NCBI GenBank assembly: GCA_958295825.1
Contig: OY282375.1
Coordinates: 434,001 to 498,000 of the forward strand
Source: an uncultured Candidatus Entotheonella sp.
GTDB taxonomy: Bacteria; Tectomicrobia; Entotheonellia; Entotheonellales; Entotheonellaceae
Length of the DNA: 64,000 nucleotides
Direction of reading: 5' to 3'
Shown: positions 16,282 to 25,635 of the stretch, piece by piece
Position numbering within the stretch: the stretch's first letter is position 1
Layout of the letters: each line of letters starts with the position of its first letter
Translations under genes and position numbers: made by a program
The notes under the pieces: model-generated
Databases searched by the model: none
The model's input: the letters and a program-made list of their open reading frames with translations, nothing else
Told to the model about the DNA's origin: nothing

Positions 16282-17583
16282 TCAGGCATTCACCGCCGAC
16301 AGACCTTGGAACGTACGCTTCCATACAGCGCCGTACCAGCACGCGACTTGCAGCGGCCCGGCGGCATCCAGGGGTTCCTGCGCGCGGTTCGGCTGCACGG
16401 TAGCACCGCCGATGACGCGCGACACCGCGGAGGCCAGCGGGATGGCCCAGCCGACACCCCCGACGCTGACGAGCGCATCGGCTTCCAGGACGTGATCGAC
16501 AAGGGTCGGATTACTGCCGTCGGCGTTGCCCGCCTCCTGCATGATGGCAACGGTGCGAATGCCCATTTGCTCGCACGCTTTGATCGTTTGCATGAAGTCG
16601 ATGGTGTTGTTGCCGCCGGTGCCGCCGACGTCCGCTGACACGATGGCCACTTGCGCGCTCAGCAGGCTGGCGAGACGCGCCATCATCCAGCCCTGGCGTT
16701 CCTTCAGCGCCTGCGTGTCTTGCCAGCCGCGGCCAATTACCACGCCAATGAAGTTGAGGTCACGGCCATGCCGCCCGTATAGCTCGCGCACCAAGTCATT
16801 ACGGCTGTGTCCGTAGGTGATTGAGCGCCCTGGCTGCCGGTAGTTGCCGCTGACCAGGGCGCCGTCGAGCATTTCGTTCGGGTGCAGCAGGGTTGGCTCC
16901 AGGCCCTGCGTGTGCCGGCCGTACAGGAACGTCCGTGCCAGCAGGCCCTGCTGGTGGAGTTGATCCAGAAAAACAACGCGGGGCAGGGCGGCGTCAACGG
17001 ACTGCAGATCGTACACGTCGGTCTGCGGTGGCTCGAGTTCTGCGGTGGCCTCGGCCAGATACACGGCGGTCTTGAGCTTGGCACGTTGCAGGGCGGCGTC
17101 GAAGTCGGCGTTGTTGGCGCCGGCAGCCGGGCGGCAGACCAGGACTACGTTGGCGGTGTCCGAAAAGGCGCAGCAGGCCGCGGCCGGTCCGCTCATATCA
17201 ATGGTGGCCTCGGCTGCGGACAGGGCGCCGCTGGTGGGCTCTGGAAACGTGCCGCTGACCAGCACGGCGGCATCTGTCAACACGTGTGTGCGGCCGTTGC
17301 CGGCCGGCGACGCGGAACCGAAAAAGCCGGGATAGGCCGTTGACCGGCCGGTTACTTTGACCATTGGCGATACGGCATCCAGAATGTGTACGATGCGACA
17401 CGACTCGCCGGGGTGGGCAAGATGCACGGCGATATCGGCAAAGGTGGCGGGCTCGGCAATGTGGTCCCGGAGTTCCGTGCTGTCGATGAACAGGATGCCG
17501 TTTTCGTAGGCCGTTCGGGAGGCAAAGGCAAGGCGCCGCACGGGAAAGGCGCCGATGTCCAAGCGCCAAGTGTGGACGTTCAT
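16282..17583 (-). CDS. GrdE-like substrate-binding subunit (glycine/sarcosine/betaine reductase component B alpha/beta precursor family)
   Basis: This is a 433-aa protein. The ATG at 17583 (MNVHTWRLDIG) is chosen because upstream in-frame codons look non-coding. Recognisable blocks are FGSASPAGNGRTHVLTDAAVLV, TQGLEPTLLHPNEMLDGALVSGNY (the EPT-x-x-HPNE-x-LDGA signature), GRDLNFIGVVI, and GGTGGNNTIDFMQTIKACEQMGI. In clostridial systems this polypeptide is processed to two chains with a pyruvoyl group that docks the amine substrate; I cannot identify the processing Cys with certainty here. It leads the operon with the selenoprotein. The thioredoxin-linked GrdA/GrdC/GrdD subunits are not in the window. 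Confidence 0.75.
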   Translation of the reverse strand: MNVHTWRLDIGAFPVRRLAFASRTAYENGILFIDSTELRDHIAEPATFADIAVHLAHPGESCRIVHILDAVSPMVKVTGRSTAYPGFFGSASPAGNGRTHVLTDAAVLVSGTFPEPTSGALSAAEATIDMSGPAAACCAFSDTANVVLVCRPAAGANNADFDAALQRAKLKTAVYLAEATAELEPPQTDVYDLQSVDAALPRVVFLDQLHQQGLLARTFLYGRHTQGLEPTLLHPNEMLDGALVSGNYRQPGRSITYGHSRNDLVRELYGRHGRDLNFIGVVIGRGWQDTQALKERQGWMMARLASLLSAQVAIVSADVGGTGGNNTIDFMQTIKACEQMGIRTVAIMQEAGNADGSNPTLVDHVLEADALVSVGGVGWAIPLASAVSRVIGGATVQPNRAQEPLDAAGPLQVACWYGAVWKRTFQGLSAVNA

Positions 17584-17734
17584 CCCGTTTCCTCGTGGCT
17601 CGCTCAAGTACCGCGTTGCATCTGAAGAAGTTGCCGAAGGGTCCCAAGTAATGGGGCCATTATGGCAAAGCGTTTTGGGTCGAACAAGCCGAAAGGCCGA
17701 GTCCAGAGTCACCGGTCGCGTCGCTTCGGTCCTG

Positions 17735-17740
17735 TTGACA
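17735..17740 (+). promoter_or_regulatory. Possible -35 box (TTGACA) upstream of nadE
   Basis: TTGACA sits 67 bases before the nadE start in the 224-bp divergent intergenic region. At a 17-base spacing the -10 position reads CAGGCT, a poor match, so this is only a weak candidate. Confidence 0.2.
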
Positions 17741-17807
17741 ATTCTACAGGCGTGATGCAGGCTACGCGCCGTTATTGACGTGAATTCAAGGTCATCGAGA
17801 GGTTTCG

Positions 17808-19898
17808 ATGGGGCGGACAGACGGCGAGTTTTTCAATTTTTACCAGCACGGTTTCATCCGTGTCGCCCTGGGCATTCCCGCCGTGCGGGTGGCGAATCCG
17901 GCCTTCAACGCCGCCCGCACGGCGGCGCTGATCGAGCAGGCCGAGTCCGCCAAAGCCGTGCTGGTGGTATTCCCGGAACTCGGCCTGACGGCCTATTCGT
18001 GCGAAGACCTGTTTCATCAGGAAACACTCCTCGCCGGCGCCCGGGAGGCGCTTAGCACCGTGCTGCGGGCAGTGTGTGAAACCCATCTGATCGCCGTCGT
18101 CGGCCTGCCACTGCCGGTGGACAACATGCTGTTCAACTGCGCCGCAGTCCTGCATCAGGGCCGCATTCTGGGCGTGGTGCCCAAGACCTTCCTGCCCAAT
18201 TACCGGGAATACTACGAAATGCGGCAGTTCGCCCCGGCGGCCGCGGCCCGGCGCCGTTGCGTCAGCCTGTGCGGCCAGGACGACGTTCCCTTCGGGGAGC
18301 GGCTGCTGTTTCGTGTTGGTAGCGACCCGTCGTGGTCGTTCTTCGTGGAGATTTGCGAGGACCTGTGGGCGCCGATTCCGCCGTCGAGCTATGCCGCCAT
18401 GGCCGGGGCGACGGTGCTCGTGAATCTGTCGGCGTCGAACATCACCATCGGCAAGGACGAATACCGCCACAGCCTGGTGGCCAATCAGTCGGCTCGCTGT
18501 CTGGCGTCATATCTGTACACCGCGGCCGGCACGGGTGAATCGACCACGGATCTCGCCTGGGACGGCCACGCCATGGTGTACGAAAATGGTGCGCTGGTGT
18601 CTGAGTCGGAGCGCTTCCGATTCGACTCGCAACTGGTGCTGGCAGAACTGGACGTCGAACGTCTGTCGCAGGAGCGCATGCGCCAGACGACGTTTGCCCA
18701 GAGCGTCCAATGCCATGCCGAAGAGCTCGAGCGGTTCCGCGAAGTGCGTGTTGCGGTCGATCTGCCGCACCGCCGGGAACGTCTTCTCTGCCGGCGTTCA
18801 TACGACCGGTTCCCGTACGTTCCGGCCAATCCGGCGCTGCGCGACCAGCGCTGTTACGAGGCGTACAACATCCAGGTGCAGGGACTGGTCAAACGATTGC
18901 GCAGCACGGGCATCGAGAATCTGGTAGTCGGCATTTCCGGCGGTCTCGATTCGACGCAGGCGCTGATCGTGGCGGCGCGCGCCATGGACGTGCTGGGGCT
19001 TTCCCGTCGCAACATCAAGGGCTACACCATGCCCGGCTTCGCCACTAGCAAACGCACCCTGCGCAGCGCCCACACGCTGATGGCGGCGATCGGCTGCGAG
19101 GCGCACGAACTCGACATCCGTCCGAGCTGTGAGCAGATGCTGCGTGATCTCGGACATTCCCTGGCCGGCAAGCCTTGGCCCGTCCCGCCATCGCCGGTGT
19201 ACGACGTGACGTTCGAAAACGTGCAGGCCGGCGAGCGCACCAGTCACCTGTTCCGGCTCGCCAACCATGGCAACGGTTTGGTGGTGGGGACTGGGGACCT
19301 GAGCGAATTGGCCCTCGGATGGTCAACTTACGGCGTCGGCGATCACATGTCGCACTACAACGTCAACGCCAGCGTGCCCAAGACGCTGATTCGCCACCTC
19401 ATCCGCTGGGTCGCCGAAACCGGTCAGCTGGGCGACGACGTCAGTCGCGTCCTGTACGACGTGCTGGAAACGGAAGTCAGCCCCGAACTGGTGCCCGGCG
19501 ATGACGATGCGGGCCAGCCCAGCCAGCGCACCGAGGAGGTCATCGGCCCGTACGAACTGCACGATTTCTTCCTGTACTACACCACCCGCCTCGGCTATCT
19601 GCCCACGAAGGTCGCCTTCCTGGCCTATTGCTGCTGGCACGACGCACGCCGCGGCCACTGGCCTGATATCCCCCCCGATCGGCGTCACACTTACGGCATT
19701 GCGGAGATCAAGCAGTGGCTGGCGGTATTTGCGGAGCGCTTCTTCCAACTCAGCCAATTCAAGCGCAGCTGCGTTCCCAACGCTCCCAAGGTCGGTTCCG
19801 GCGGTTCCCTCTCACCGCGCGGCGATTACCGCGCCCCCAGCGATGCCGAAGCCACGCTGTGGCTGGAGCAGATACGCGCGATTCCGGACCGGGATTGA
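17808..19898 (+). CDS. nadE: Glutamine-dependent NAD+ synthase
   Basis: This is a 696-aa protein with the start ATG at 17808 and GAGAGG 5 bases upstream. The N-terminal nitrilase-type glutaminase domain (about 15-310) has the Glu-Lys-Cys triad in [28 protein letters not shown] and [10 protein letters not shown]. The C-terminal ATP-pyrophosphatase domain starts about 340, with the SGG-x-DS loop in [15 protein letters not shown], then [35 protein letters not shown]. It amidates nicotinate adenine dinucleotide to NAD+ using glutamine. The length matches long two-domain NadE proteins. It is transcribed divergently from the GrdE-like operon and followed by an IS1595-type remnant. Confidence 0.93.
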   Translation: MGRTDGEFFNFYQHGFIRVALGIPAVRVANPAFNAARTAALIEQAESAKAVLVVFPELGLTAYSCEDLFHQETLLAGAREALSTVLRAVCETHLIAVVGLPLPVDNMLFNCAAVLHQGRILGVVPKTFLPNYREYYEMRQFAPAAAARRRCVSLCGQDDVPFGERLLFRVGSDPSWSFFVEICEDLWAPIPPSSYAAMAGATVLVNLSASNITIGKDEYRHSLVANQSARCLASYLYTAAGTGESTTDLAWDGHAMVYENGALVSESERFRFDSQLVLAELDVERLSQERMRQTTFAQSVQCHAEELERFREVRVAVDLPHRRERLLCRRSYDRFPYVPANPALRDQRCYEAYNIQVQGLVKRLRSTGIENLVVGISGGLDSTQALIVAARAMDVLGLSRRNIKGYTMPGFATSKRTLRSAHTLMAAIGCEAHELDIRPSCEQMLRDLGHSLAGKPWPVPPSPVYDVTFENVQAGERTSHLFRLANHGNGLVVGTGDLSELALGWSTYGVGDHMSHYNVNASVPKTLIRHLIRWVAETGQLGDDVSRVLYDVLETEVSPELVPGDDDAGQPSQRTEEVIGPYELHDFFLYYTTRLGYLPTKVAFLAYCCWHDARRGHWPDIPPDRRHTYGIAEIKQWLAVFAERFFQLSQFKRSCVPNAPKVGSGGSLSPRGDYRAPSDAEATLWLEQIRAIPDRD

Positions 19899-20012
19899 CG
19901 GAACGCGAAGCAAGGCTTCGAAAAAGCCCACCCCATTTATCATCGAAATCATAAGTTATGGGCTTTATAATTCATGCACCACTTGGTACATTTACCAGGA
20001 GGAAGTGACGCC

Positions 20013-20866
20013 ATGAATCTGATCAGCATTTTCAACAAGTACCCCGATCAGGCAGCCTGTATCCGACCCCTTGAAGCTGTTCGTTGGGGTGACAATCCTG
20101 CCTGCCCCCCACTGCAAGAGCACGAACATTGCCCGCAAAGCCGACTCTGAGCGCGTCGGCCGCTGGAATTGCCATGCGTGCAAGTCCAGCTTCAACGTGC
20201 TGTCCGGCACCGTGTTCCAAAAGACGCGCATCGCAATCGGCTTGATGGTGAACGCCAAGAAAAGCCTGTCCAGCTGCCAGCTTGCGCGTGACCTTCGGGT
20301 CTCGCAGCCTGCCGCGTGGTACATGCAGCAGCGCATCCGCGTTGCCATGGTGGCGAGCGAACGCGAATTGCTCCAGGGCATCGTCGAGATGGACGAGACC
20401 TACCTAGGCGGCAAGCCCCGAAAGGGAAACAAGCGCGAAGACGATAAGCCCGCCAAGAAAGGACGCGGCACCAGCAAGCAAGCCGTGGTTGGCGCTGTTG
20501 AACGTGGCGGCCGCGTGTTCGCCAGCACGTCCACCAGCCTTTCGGGTACGGCCGCTGCTGCGCTTCATCAAGGCCAATATCGACCCTGACGGCTCGCTGC
20601 TCATCACGGACGAATGGAAGGGTTAACAACGGCGTCCGCAAGCACGTCAAGCACGCGGTCATCAATCATAGCCCAGCCTACGTTGGGCAGCACGCATACC
20701 AACACGATTGAGGGCTTCTGGAGCCTGCTCAAGCGGGCCGGGTATGGCCAGCATCACCATTACAGCAAGCTCTACACGTGCTGTACTTGGCTGAGGCGTG
20801 TTGGAAATACAACATGCGCAAGAACGGCAACGCCTTCCGTGCCTTCTTGCGGGGGTGCTTCGGATG
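20013..20866 (+). pseudogene. IS1595-family (ISXO2-like) transposase, multiply frameshifted
   Basis: ATG 20013 has AGGAGG 10 bases upstream and begins MNLISIFNKYPDQAACI. A C6 run at about 20103-20108 has one extra C, so the zinc-ribbon continuation (HCKSTNIARKADSERVGRWNC, with paired Cys) is in another frame. Next come the catalytic GIVEMDETYLGGKPRKGN, then a shift near 20540, LLITDEWKG, a TAA in the Tyr-Asn codons, a 2-bp loss near 20700, and NTIEGFWSLLKRAGYGQHHHYS. The product ends at the TGA at 20865-20867, overlapping the next gene's ATG. At least three lesions make it inactive. Confidence 0.75.
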
Positions 20867-21484
20867 AACCGGCTCTACTACGGCGACTGCCTGACCGTGA
20901 TGCAGGAATACATGGGCCTCGGTAGTGTAGACCTTATCTACTTGGACCCGCCCTTCAACAGCAATCGTAACTACAACGCCATTTACAAGGACGAAACGGG
21001 ACGGGTGCTGCCAGACCAGATCGAGGCGTTTTGCGACCTGTGGACGTTGGACGCGGAACGCCAGCGTGCCATCCAGTCATGCCCGTGCTGATGCGTGATG
21101 CTGGCATTGACGATGCGGCGGCGCAGCTGTGGAAACTGTGGCTTCACGCCTTGCGTCACACGCAGCCGCGTCTGCTGGCCTATCTGACGTATATGGCGGA
21201 GCGCCTCTTGCAAATGAAACCCATCCTGAAGCCAACTGGTTCGATTTATCTGCACTGCGATCCGACCGCCAGCCACTATATCAAGGCGCTTATGGACGCC
21301 ATCTTCGGACATGAAAATTTCAGAAACGAAATCGTGTGGAGTTATCGAACTGGTGGAGTGAGCAAGCGATGGTTTGGGCGCAAGCATGATGTCGTCTTGT
21401 TTTATACAAAAGGGCGCCTCGAAAAATGCCCGCGAACGGTCAAAGATGACAGGGTTGGCAATTCGCTGGCATGTGGCGGAAAAT
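20864..21484 (+). pseudogene. Site-specific DNA (beta-class) methyltransferase, frameshifted and truncated
   Basis: The ATG at 20864 overlaps the transposase stop (ATGA). The product starts MNRLYYGDCLTVMQEY and carries the DPPF catalytic motif in VDLIYLDPPFNSNRNYNAIY. The frame shifts at about 21078 and resumes as MPVLMRDAGIDDAAAQLW, with LKPTGSIYLHCDPTASHYIKALM (the strand-helix after the SAM pocket), then NEIVWSYRTGG. After about 21450 the sequence departs from the family and runs into IS DNA, so target recognition and the SAM FxGxG motif are missing. Confidence 0.75.
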
Positions 21485-21554
21485 GAACTCGGCCGTTCAG
21501 GGGGGATTCGCCTGTCAATGGGACATCCGGCGTACCCTTCCGCACCCTTGGCGC

Positions 21555-22154
21555 TTAACCTACCCTCGCCAGACGTTGCAATTGAACCAGACGCCGCATG
21601 TTGTAAGCGAGGTTCTTGAGACCTATCCGCGCCCTCGCTCGTACAAGTCCGATACTGCGAACCAGCGTCCCGCCCATGTCGTTTTGCTGCGCGCCGAAGA
21701 CATGCTCTACCCGTGCTCGAAACCGGCAACGACGCCGGTTGCCCGCTTTCTCCCAAGCATGCAACGGACGGTTACGAGAAGCCTTGCGGTGTATCCGACT
21801 TGTCAGGCCCTTGGCTTTCACCTTTGCTTCAATGTCTTTCGACCGGTAGGCGCTATCCGCCCAGACGCCGCGTGCCGTGTTGTCCGACGTCAACAACTCC
21901 TCAAGGACCTGGCTGTCGTGGACCGCCGCCGTCGTCACCCGGTAACGCCGGATCAGCTTGTGCCGACGGTCAACGGTGACGTGGTTCTTGTAGCCGTAGT
22001 GGCTCTTGCCGTGCTTCTTTGTCCAACGCGCATCCCTGTCCTTTTGCCGACGCTTGGCCGGCTTGTCAGTCCAGGCCTCGGGTAGCTCACCGCGCTTGAC
22101 GTGCTCGTTTTCGTCACGACGATTGCGTTGAATGGGAACCGCCACAATCGAAGC
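21555..22154 (-). pseudogene. IS5-family transposase lacking its N-terminus
   Basis: About 200 codons remain. They hold KHGKSHYGYKNHVTVDRRHKLI (first catalytic Asp region), GVWADSAYRSKDIEA (second Asp), and RFRARVEHVFGAQQNDMGG (Glu). The 3' end at 21555 is intact (QRLARVG). The 5' part is cut off exactly at 22154/22155 where the IS66-type inverted repeat begins, so insertion of that element, or a deletion beside it, removed the start. It differs from the two IS5-type elements in the first 12 kb. Confidence 0.75.
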
Positions 22155-23710
22155 GTAAGCGTTCAGGGGGTTGCCCTGCCCTTGTCTGTTGCATGACCGC
22201 CTTATCATCGGCTAGGGTCACTCGTTCCGCATTCTCCTATTGGCCCTGTTTTCAGGAAATCCCGAATGGCGCCGTCGATACCGCCTGAGCCGCTGTCGCA
22301 AACCGATTGGCAGCAAACACCACCGGTCGTACAAGCCCATCTCCTCACCCTGCATCAGCGTCTGGCCCAATTCCAACAGCAAATCGAGCAACTCCAACAG
22401 CGCTCGCAACGCACCTCCAAGACCTCCGACAAACCACCCTCGTCGGATTCACCCTTCCACAGACCCACGGACCCTACGGACAAGCCCACGGGCAAACGGG
22501 GCGCACGAAAGGGACACCCGGGTTCAGGTCCCAAGTTGCTCCGTCCCACCGAGCGGCGGGCCATCTATCCCGAACCTTGTCCTTGCGGCCAAGGCGTATC
22601 CGGCCACGTGGCGCCGTATCACACCCATCAAGTCACGGAGTTGCCACCTGTCGAGATGGCCGTCACGCACTGGGTCTTGCACCAGGGTAGGTGTACGGGC
22701 TGCGGCAAGCTGCTCAGAGCCCGCCTCCCCAAGGCGCAGCAAAGCGGCTATGGCCCGCGCCTGACGGCCTTGATTGGCGAACTCAGCGCCATGCAGCGAA
22801 TCTCCCGGCGTGGCGTGCAGGACTTCTGTCGTTCCGTCCTGGGGGTACCCATCAGCCTGGGTGCGATTCAGCGTCTCATCGACCGCACCTCCCTGGCCAT
22901 CGCGCCACACGATGAGGCGATTGCCACCTTGGCCCGCCAGGCGCGGGTGGGCTATGTGGATGAGACGCCTTGGTACTGTTGCCATGCCTTGCAGTGGCTC
23001 TGGAGCATGGTCACGGATACCGTCACCCTGTACCGTATTCATGCCAAGCGCTCGCAGGAAGCCTTCGGGTCTTTGATAAAGGATTGGCGCGGCATCCTGG
23101 TCAGCGACGGCTACGGGGTGTATCAAGGCTGGGGCAACCGTCGTCAGACCTGTCTGGCGCACCTCGTGCGTCGTGCTCGGGAGTTGTCGCAGCGCCGTCA
23201 AGCCGCCCTTGCTGATTGCGGCAAGGTGGCCTTGAAGGAACTTCAGCGATTGTGTCAGATGGCTCATGCGCCGCCAAGCGGTGGTCAGTGGCAAGCTTGG
23301 TATGCCCGTTTGTGCCGTTTCGTGCGGCGTTATGAGTTGCGCCCTGATGATGCGGGTCGCCTGGTGAGGCACTTACGGCGCGAGCTGGGTTCGCTATGGG
23401 TGTTTCTCAATGAGTCGGGAGTTGAGCCGACCCACAACCGGGCGGAGCGCGCCTTACGCTTTGGTGTGTTGTGGCGTCAGGGTTCTTTGGGTACGGCGAG
23501 CGCCAAAGGTAACGACTGGGTGCAGCGGAGTCTGTCGCTGCGTCAGACGTGTCGGCAACTGGAGCAATCGAGCTTCTCGGTGTTGGTCGACGCCCTTGAG
23601 GCGTTCATGCACGACCGTCCGCCTGATCTCTCCTGGCTACGATGACCCCACTCATTGCTCCACCCGCCGAACGCTTACGACAAGGGCAGGGCAACCCCCT
23701 GAACGCTTAC
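22155..23710 (+). mobile_element. IS66-family element of the tnpC-only (ISBst12-like) type, 1556 bp
   Basis: Perfect 32-bp inverted repeats bound it: 22155-22186 (starting GTAAGCGTTCAGG) and 23679-23710 (ending CCTGAACGCTTAC). Only one gene, the large transposase, lies inside. Classic IS66 members also carry tnpA and tnpB, whereas the ISBst12 subgroup does not. The 8 bases outside each end (ATCGAAGC left, ACTCCCCG right) do not match, so no target duplication remains. Confidence 0.85.
22266..23645 (+). CDS. IS66-family transposase (TnpC)
   Basis: This is a 459-aa uninterrupted protein. An N-terminal leucine-zipper-like helix (LHQRLAQFQQQIEQLQQRSQ, about 28-48) is followed by a linker KRGARKGHPG and a zinc-finger-like CPCGQG-x-CTGCG region. 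DDE residues are in VGYVDETPWYC (Asp), GILVSDGYGVYQGW (Asp), and THNRAERALRFGVLWRQ (Glu). The C-terminal SFSVLVDALEAFMHDRPPDL is typical of the family. With perfect terminal repeats this is the only clearly intact transposon gene in the window. Confidence 0.92.
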   Translation: MAPSIPPEPLSQTDWQQTPPVVQAHLLTLHQRLAQFQQQIEQLQQRSQRTSKTSDKPPSSDSPFHRPTDPTDKPTGKRGARKGHPGSGPKLLRPTERRAIYPEPCPCGQGVSGHVAPYHTHQVTELPPVEMAVTHWVLHQGRCTGCGKLLRARLPKAQQSGYGPRLTALIGELSAMQRISRRGVQDFCRSVLGVPISLGAIQRLIDRTSLAIAPHDEAIATLARQARVGYVDETPWYCCHALQWLWSMVTDTVTLYRIHAKRSQEAFGSLIKDWRGILVSDGYGVYQGWGNRRQTCLAHLVRRARELSQRRQAALADCGKVALKELQRLCQMAHAPPSGGQWQAWYARLCRFVRRYELRPDDAGRLVRHLRRELGSLWVFLNESGVEPTHNRAERALRFGVLWRQGSLGTASAKGNDWVQRSLSLRQTCRQLEQSSFSVLVDALEAFMHDRPPDLSWLR

Positions 23711-23958
23711 ACTCCCCGTTCTCCGTGCACGTCGTCCCCGTTGACGTGGACGACCTTCCTGACCACAGAAAGCAGTATGGCTTCGACAACCTCGACTTCC
23801 ACTTCAACGACCGTGGGTTTCGGTCAGCCGAGCGGTGCGTCGCTCTGCGAGAACTTCCCGATTACCCCATCACCCGCGTCCGCACCGGTCAGTTCCTCGT
23901 CAACGAGGACGGCTCCTACACAAACATCTGGGAAGGCGAGATCCGCTTCGATGAGTAG
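23711..23958 (+). pseudogene. C-terminal fragment of an unidentified gene cut by the IS66-type element
   Basis: Directly after the right inverted repeat the frame reads SPFSVHVVPVDVDDLPDHRK, then YGFDNLDFHFNDRGFRSAE and ends NIWEGEIRFDE at the TAG 23956-23958. Its stop overlaps the start of the next gene, as in an operon. The composition is clearly protein-like. I do not recognise the family. The association with an FAD-binding partner suggests sugar or polysaccharide metabolism, but that is a guess. Confidence 0.45.
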
Positions 23959-24184
23959 CCGGACGATGGCCGGTACCTCCCGGCCCCACGTCGCGGTGAC
24001 CGGCGGTGGTTTCTGCGGCTTGGCCGCGGCCTACGAACTGGGCCGGCGTGGCGTCCGCGCCACGGTGCTGGAACGTGACGCCGAAATCGGCGGCCTCGCC
24101 GGCAGCTTCATCGCCGGCGGCACGCGGCTCGAACGGTTACCAAAGTATATAATTCCCATTCGTATGCAGGCTTGTCGGCGATGA
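23951..24184 (+). pseudogene. N-terminal fragment of an FAD-dependent oxidoreductase (amine oxidase/protoporphyrinogen oxidase-like)
   Basis: ATG 23951 overlaps the preceding stop. The product carries the Rossmann dinucleotide fold HVAVTGGGFCGLAAAYELGRRG, followed by ATVLERDAEIGGLAGSF, the classic GxGxxG...E pattern with the GGL motif of the amine-oxidase-like superfamily. After about residue 60 (GGTRLERLP) it stops making sense and ends at 24184 after 77 codons, whereas full proteins have 400 or more. It is therefore a 3'-deleted fragment. Confidence 0.65.
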
Positions 24185-24318
24185 GAGCCGGGGAACAGCC
24201 ATGATACCATGAAGAATCATGTGTTTATCAACATCATTCCACGCAACCCAGGGTAAGCGCATATAGCATTATTCGGAAGCGTAATCCGACATTCCACCGC
24301 GCTTGCGGGCTTCCTTTT

Positions 24319-24342
24319 GCGGGCTGGAAGCCCGCGCTCCCA
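24319..24342. repeat. REP-like 24-bp palindromic unit
   Basis: The complement, starting TGGGAGCGCGGGCTTCCAG, is identical over 24 bases to 60692-60715, with a variant at 60730-60753. The unit contains the self-complementary GCGGGCTGGAAGCCCGC, so it can fold into a hairpin. It is intergenic in both places, as expected of REP-type repeats. Confidence 0.6.
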
Positions 24343-24438
24343 GGGAGGGAACCGTCATATGCGTTTACCCTGCCACGCAACCAGGCGTGACGCTGTGCGC
24401 GATAACATGACCATGTTGTGAATAAAGGATCTTGCCTT

Positions 24439-24591
24439 TCACGCCGCAAGAGACTTCCGGGCCTCTTTCGGGAAAAGACCACCTTGGGGAATATCCTTGA
24501 GCCACTCTTCGATAACTTCACGATACGTACAGACCAGATACCGATGGCCTCTGGTCCCAGAAGCCGTATAACATAGCGTTTCCTCATTCAC
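24439..24591 (-). CDS. Possible 50-aa protein or gene remnant
   Basis: A GTG at 24591 gives NEETLCYTASGTRGHRYLVC followed by TYREVIEEWLKDIPQGGLFP and ends SLAA. The sequence looks protein-like (an amphipathic EVIEEWLKDI helix) and differs from the shuffled look of neighbouring frames. There is no clear ribosome site, so it may be the tail of a lost gene. Confidence 0.22.
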   Translation of the reverse strand: MNEETLCYTASGTRGHRYLVCTYREVIEEWLKDIPQGGLFPKEARKSLAA

Positions 24592-24690
24592 GCTGCGGCT
24601 GCCGTGGCCGTGGTCAGGCATTCTTCCCCGTTCCAGCCTTTCCTGAAGGGGGAAGGGGCTTTTGAAACATCCTCTCAAGGGGGTTAACGC

Positions 24691-25629
24691 ATGCGTATCG
24701 CGGTGGTGGGTGCCGGCGGTGTCGGCGGCTATTTCGGCGGCCGGTTGGCGCAGGCCGATCACGACGTGACCTTTGTTGCCCGCGGCGAGCACCTGAAAGC
24801 CATGCTGCAAGAGGGGCTGCGGGTAGAGAGCATCAACGGCGATTTCGCCGTCTCGTCCGTGCAGGCTACCGACAATCCCGATGACATCGGCGCCGTCGAT
24901 CTCGTCATTATCGGCGTGAAGGCATGGCAAATCGCCGAGACTGCGGCCCGTCTCAGCCCGATGCTCGGGCTGGATACGTTGGTGCTGCCCTTGCAAAACG
25001 GCCTGGAGGCGTCCTCGCAATTGGCGGCGGCCCTGGGTCCGCAGTCCGTGCTGGGCGGCCTGTGCGCCATCTACAGTTTCATCACGGCGCCGGGCTGCGT
25101 CCGCCACATGGGCATCGATCCCTCGGTGACGTTCGGCGCCTTGCAGCTGAGCCAGGCGGGTCGGTTGGCTGAGGTTCAGGCCGCTCTGCGGCAGGCCGGC
25201 ATCACGGCCAACATCGCGTCAGATATCCGCGTGCCGTTATGGGAAAAGTTTTTGGTGTTGCGCTGGGGCGTCGTTGGTGCTGTGTCGCGCGTGCCCGCGG
25301 GCGTGCTGCGCCGGTTGCCACAGGCTCGGGACATGATCGATCAGGCCAGCCACGAAGTGTTGGCTGTCGCCAAGACGCAAGGCATTGACATGCCGGCGGA
25401 TGCCCTGCCACGCAGCAGCGCTTTGCTGAATAGTTTGCCTGCCGGCGCCACCACCTCGCTGCAGCGCGACGTTATGGAGGGCCGCCCCTCGGAACTGGAC
25501 GCGCAGGCCGGGGCGCTGGTGCGCCTGGGTGAGCAGGTCGGTGTCGCCACGCCGTTGCACGCCTTCATTTACCACAGCCTGCTGCCGATGGAGATGCAAG
25601 CGCGCGGGGAAATTGGCGGAGCGAATTGA
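24691..25629 (+). CDS. Ketopantoate reductase (2-dehydropantoate 2-reductase) family
   Basis: This is a 312-aa protein. The N-terminal NADPH-binding fold is RIAVVGAGGVGGYFGGRLAQ. It is followed by VDLVIIGVKAWQI and VLPLQNGLEA, then the C-terminal helical domain with VPLWEKFLVLRWGVVGAVSRV (the catalytic Lys region, WEKF) and DVMEGRPSELDAQAGALVRLG. PanE reduces ketopantoate to pantoate in coenzyme A synthesis. Many paralogues act on other 2-keto acids, so the symbol is withheld. The gene stands alone, ending 6 bp before a convergent MFS gene. Confidence 0.85.
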   Translation: MRIAVVGAGGVGGYFGGRLAQADHDVTFVARGEHLKAMLQEGLRVESINGDFAVSSVQATDNPDDIGAVDLVIIGVKAWQIAETAARLSPMLGLDTLVLPLQNGLEASSQLAAALGPQSVLGGLCAIYSFITAPGCVRHMGIDPSVTFGALQLSQAGRLAEVQAALRQAGITANIASDIRVPLWEKFLVLRWGVVGAVSRVPAGVLRRLPQARDMIDQASHEVLAVAKTQGIDMPADALPRSSALLNSLPAGATTSLQRDVMEGRPSELDAQAGALVRLGEQVGVATPLHAFIYHSLLPMEMQARGEIGGAN

Positions 25630-25635
25630 AAACAG

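Larger units (their letters stand above)
24185..24690. other. Intergenic stretch with a REP-like hairpin and at most a small gene remnant
   Basis: The REP-like repeat lies at 24319-24342 and a possible 50-codon minus-strand remnant at 24439-24591. No promoter or RNA gene is evident. GGGGG at about 24680 could serve the downstream panE-like gene. Confidence 0.4.
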
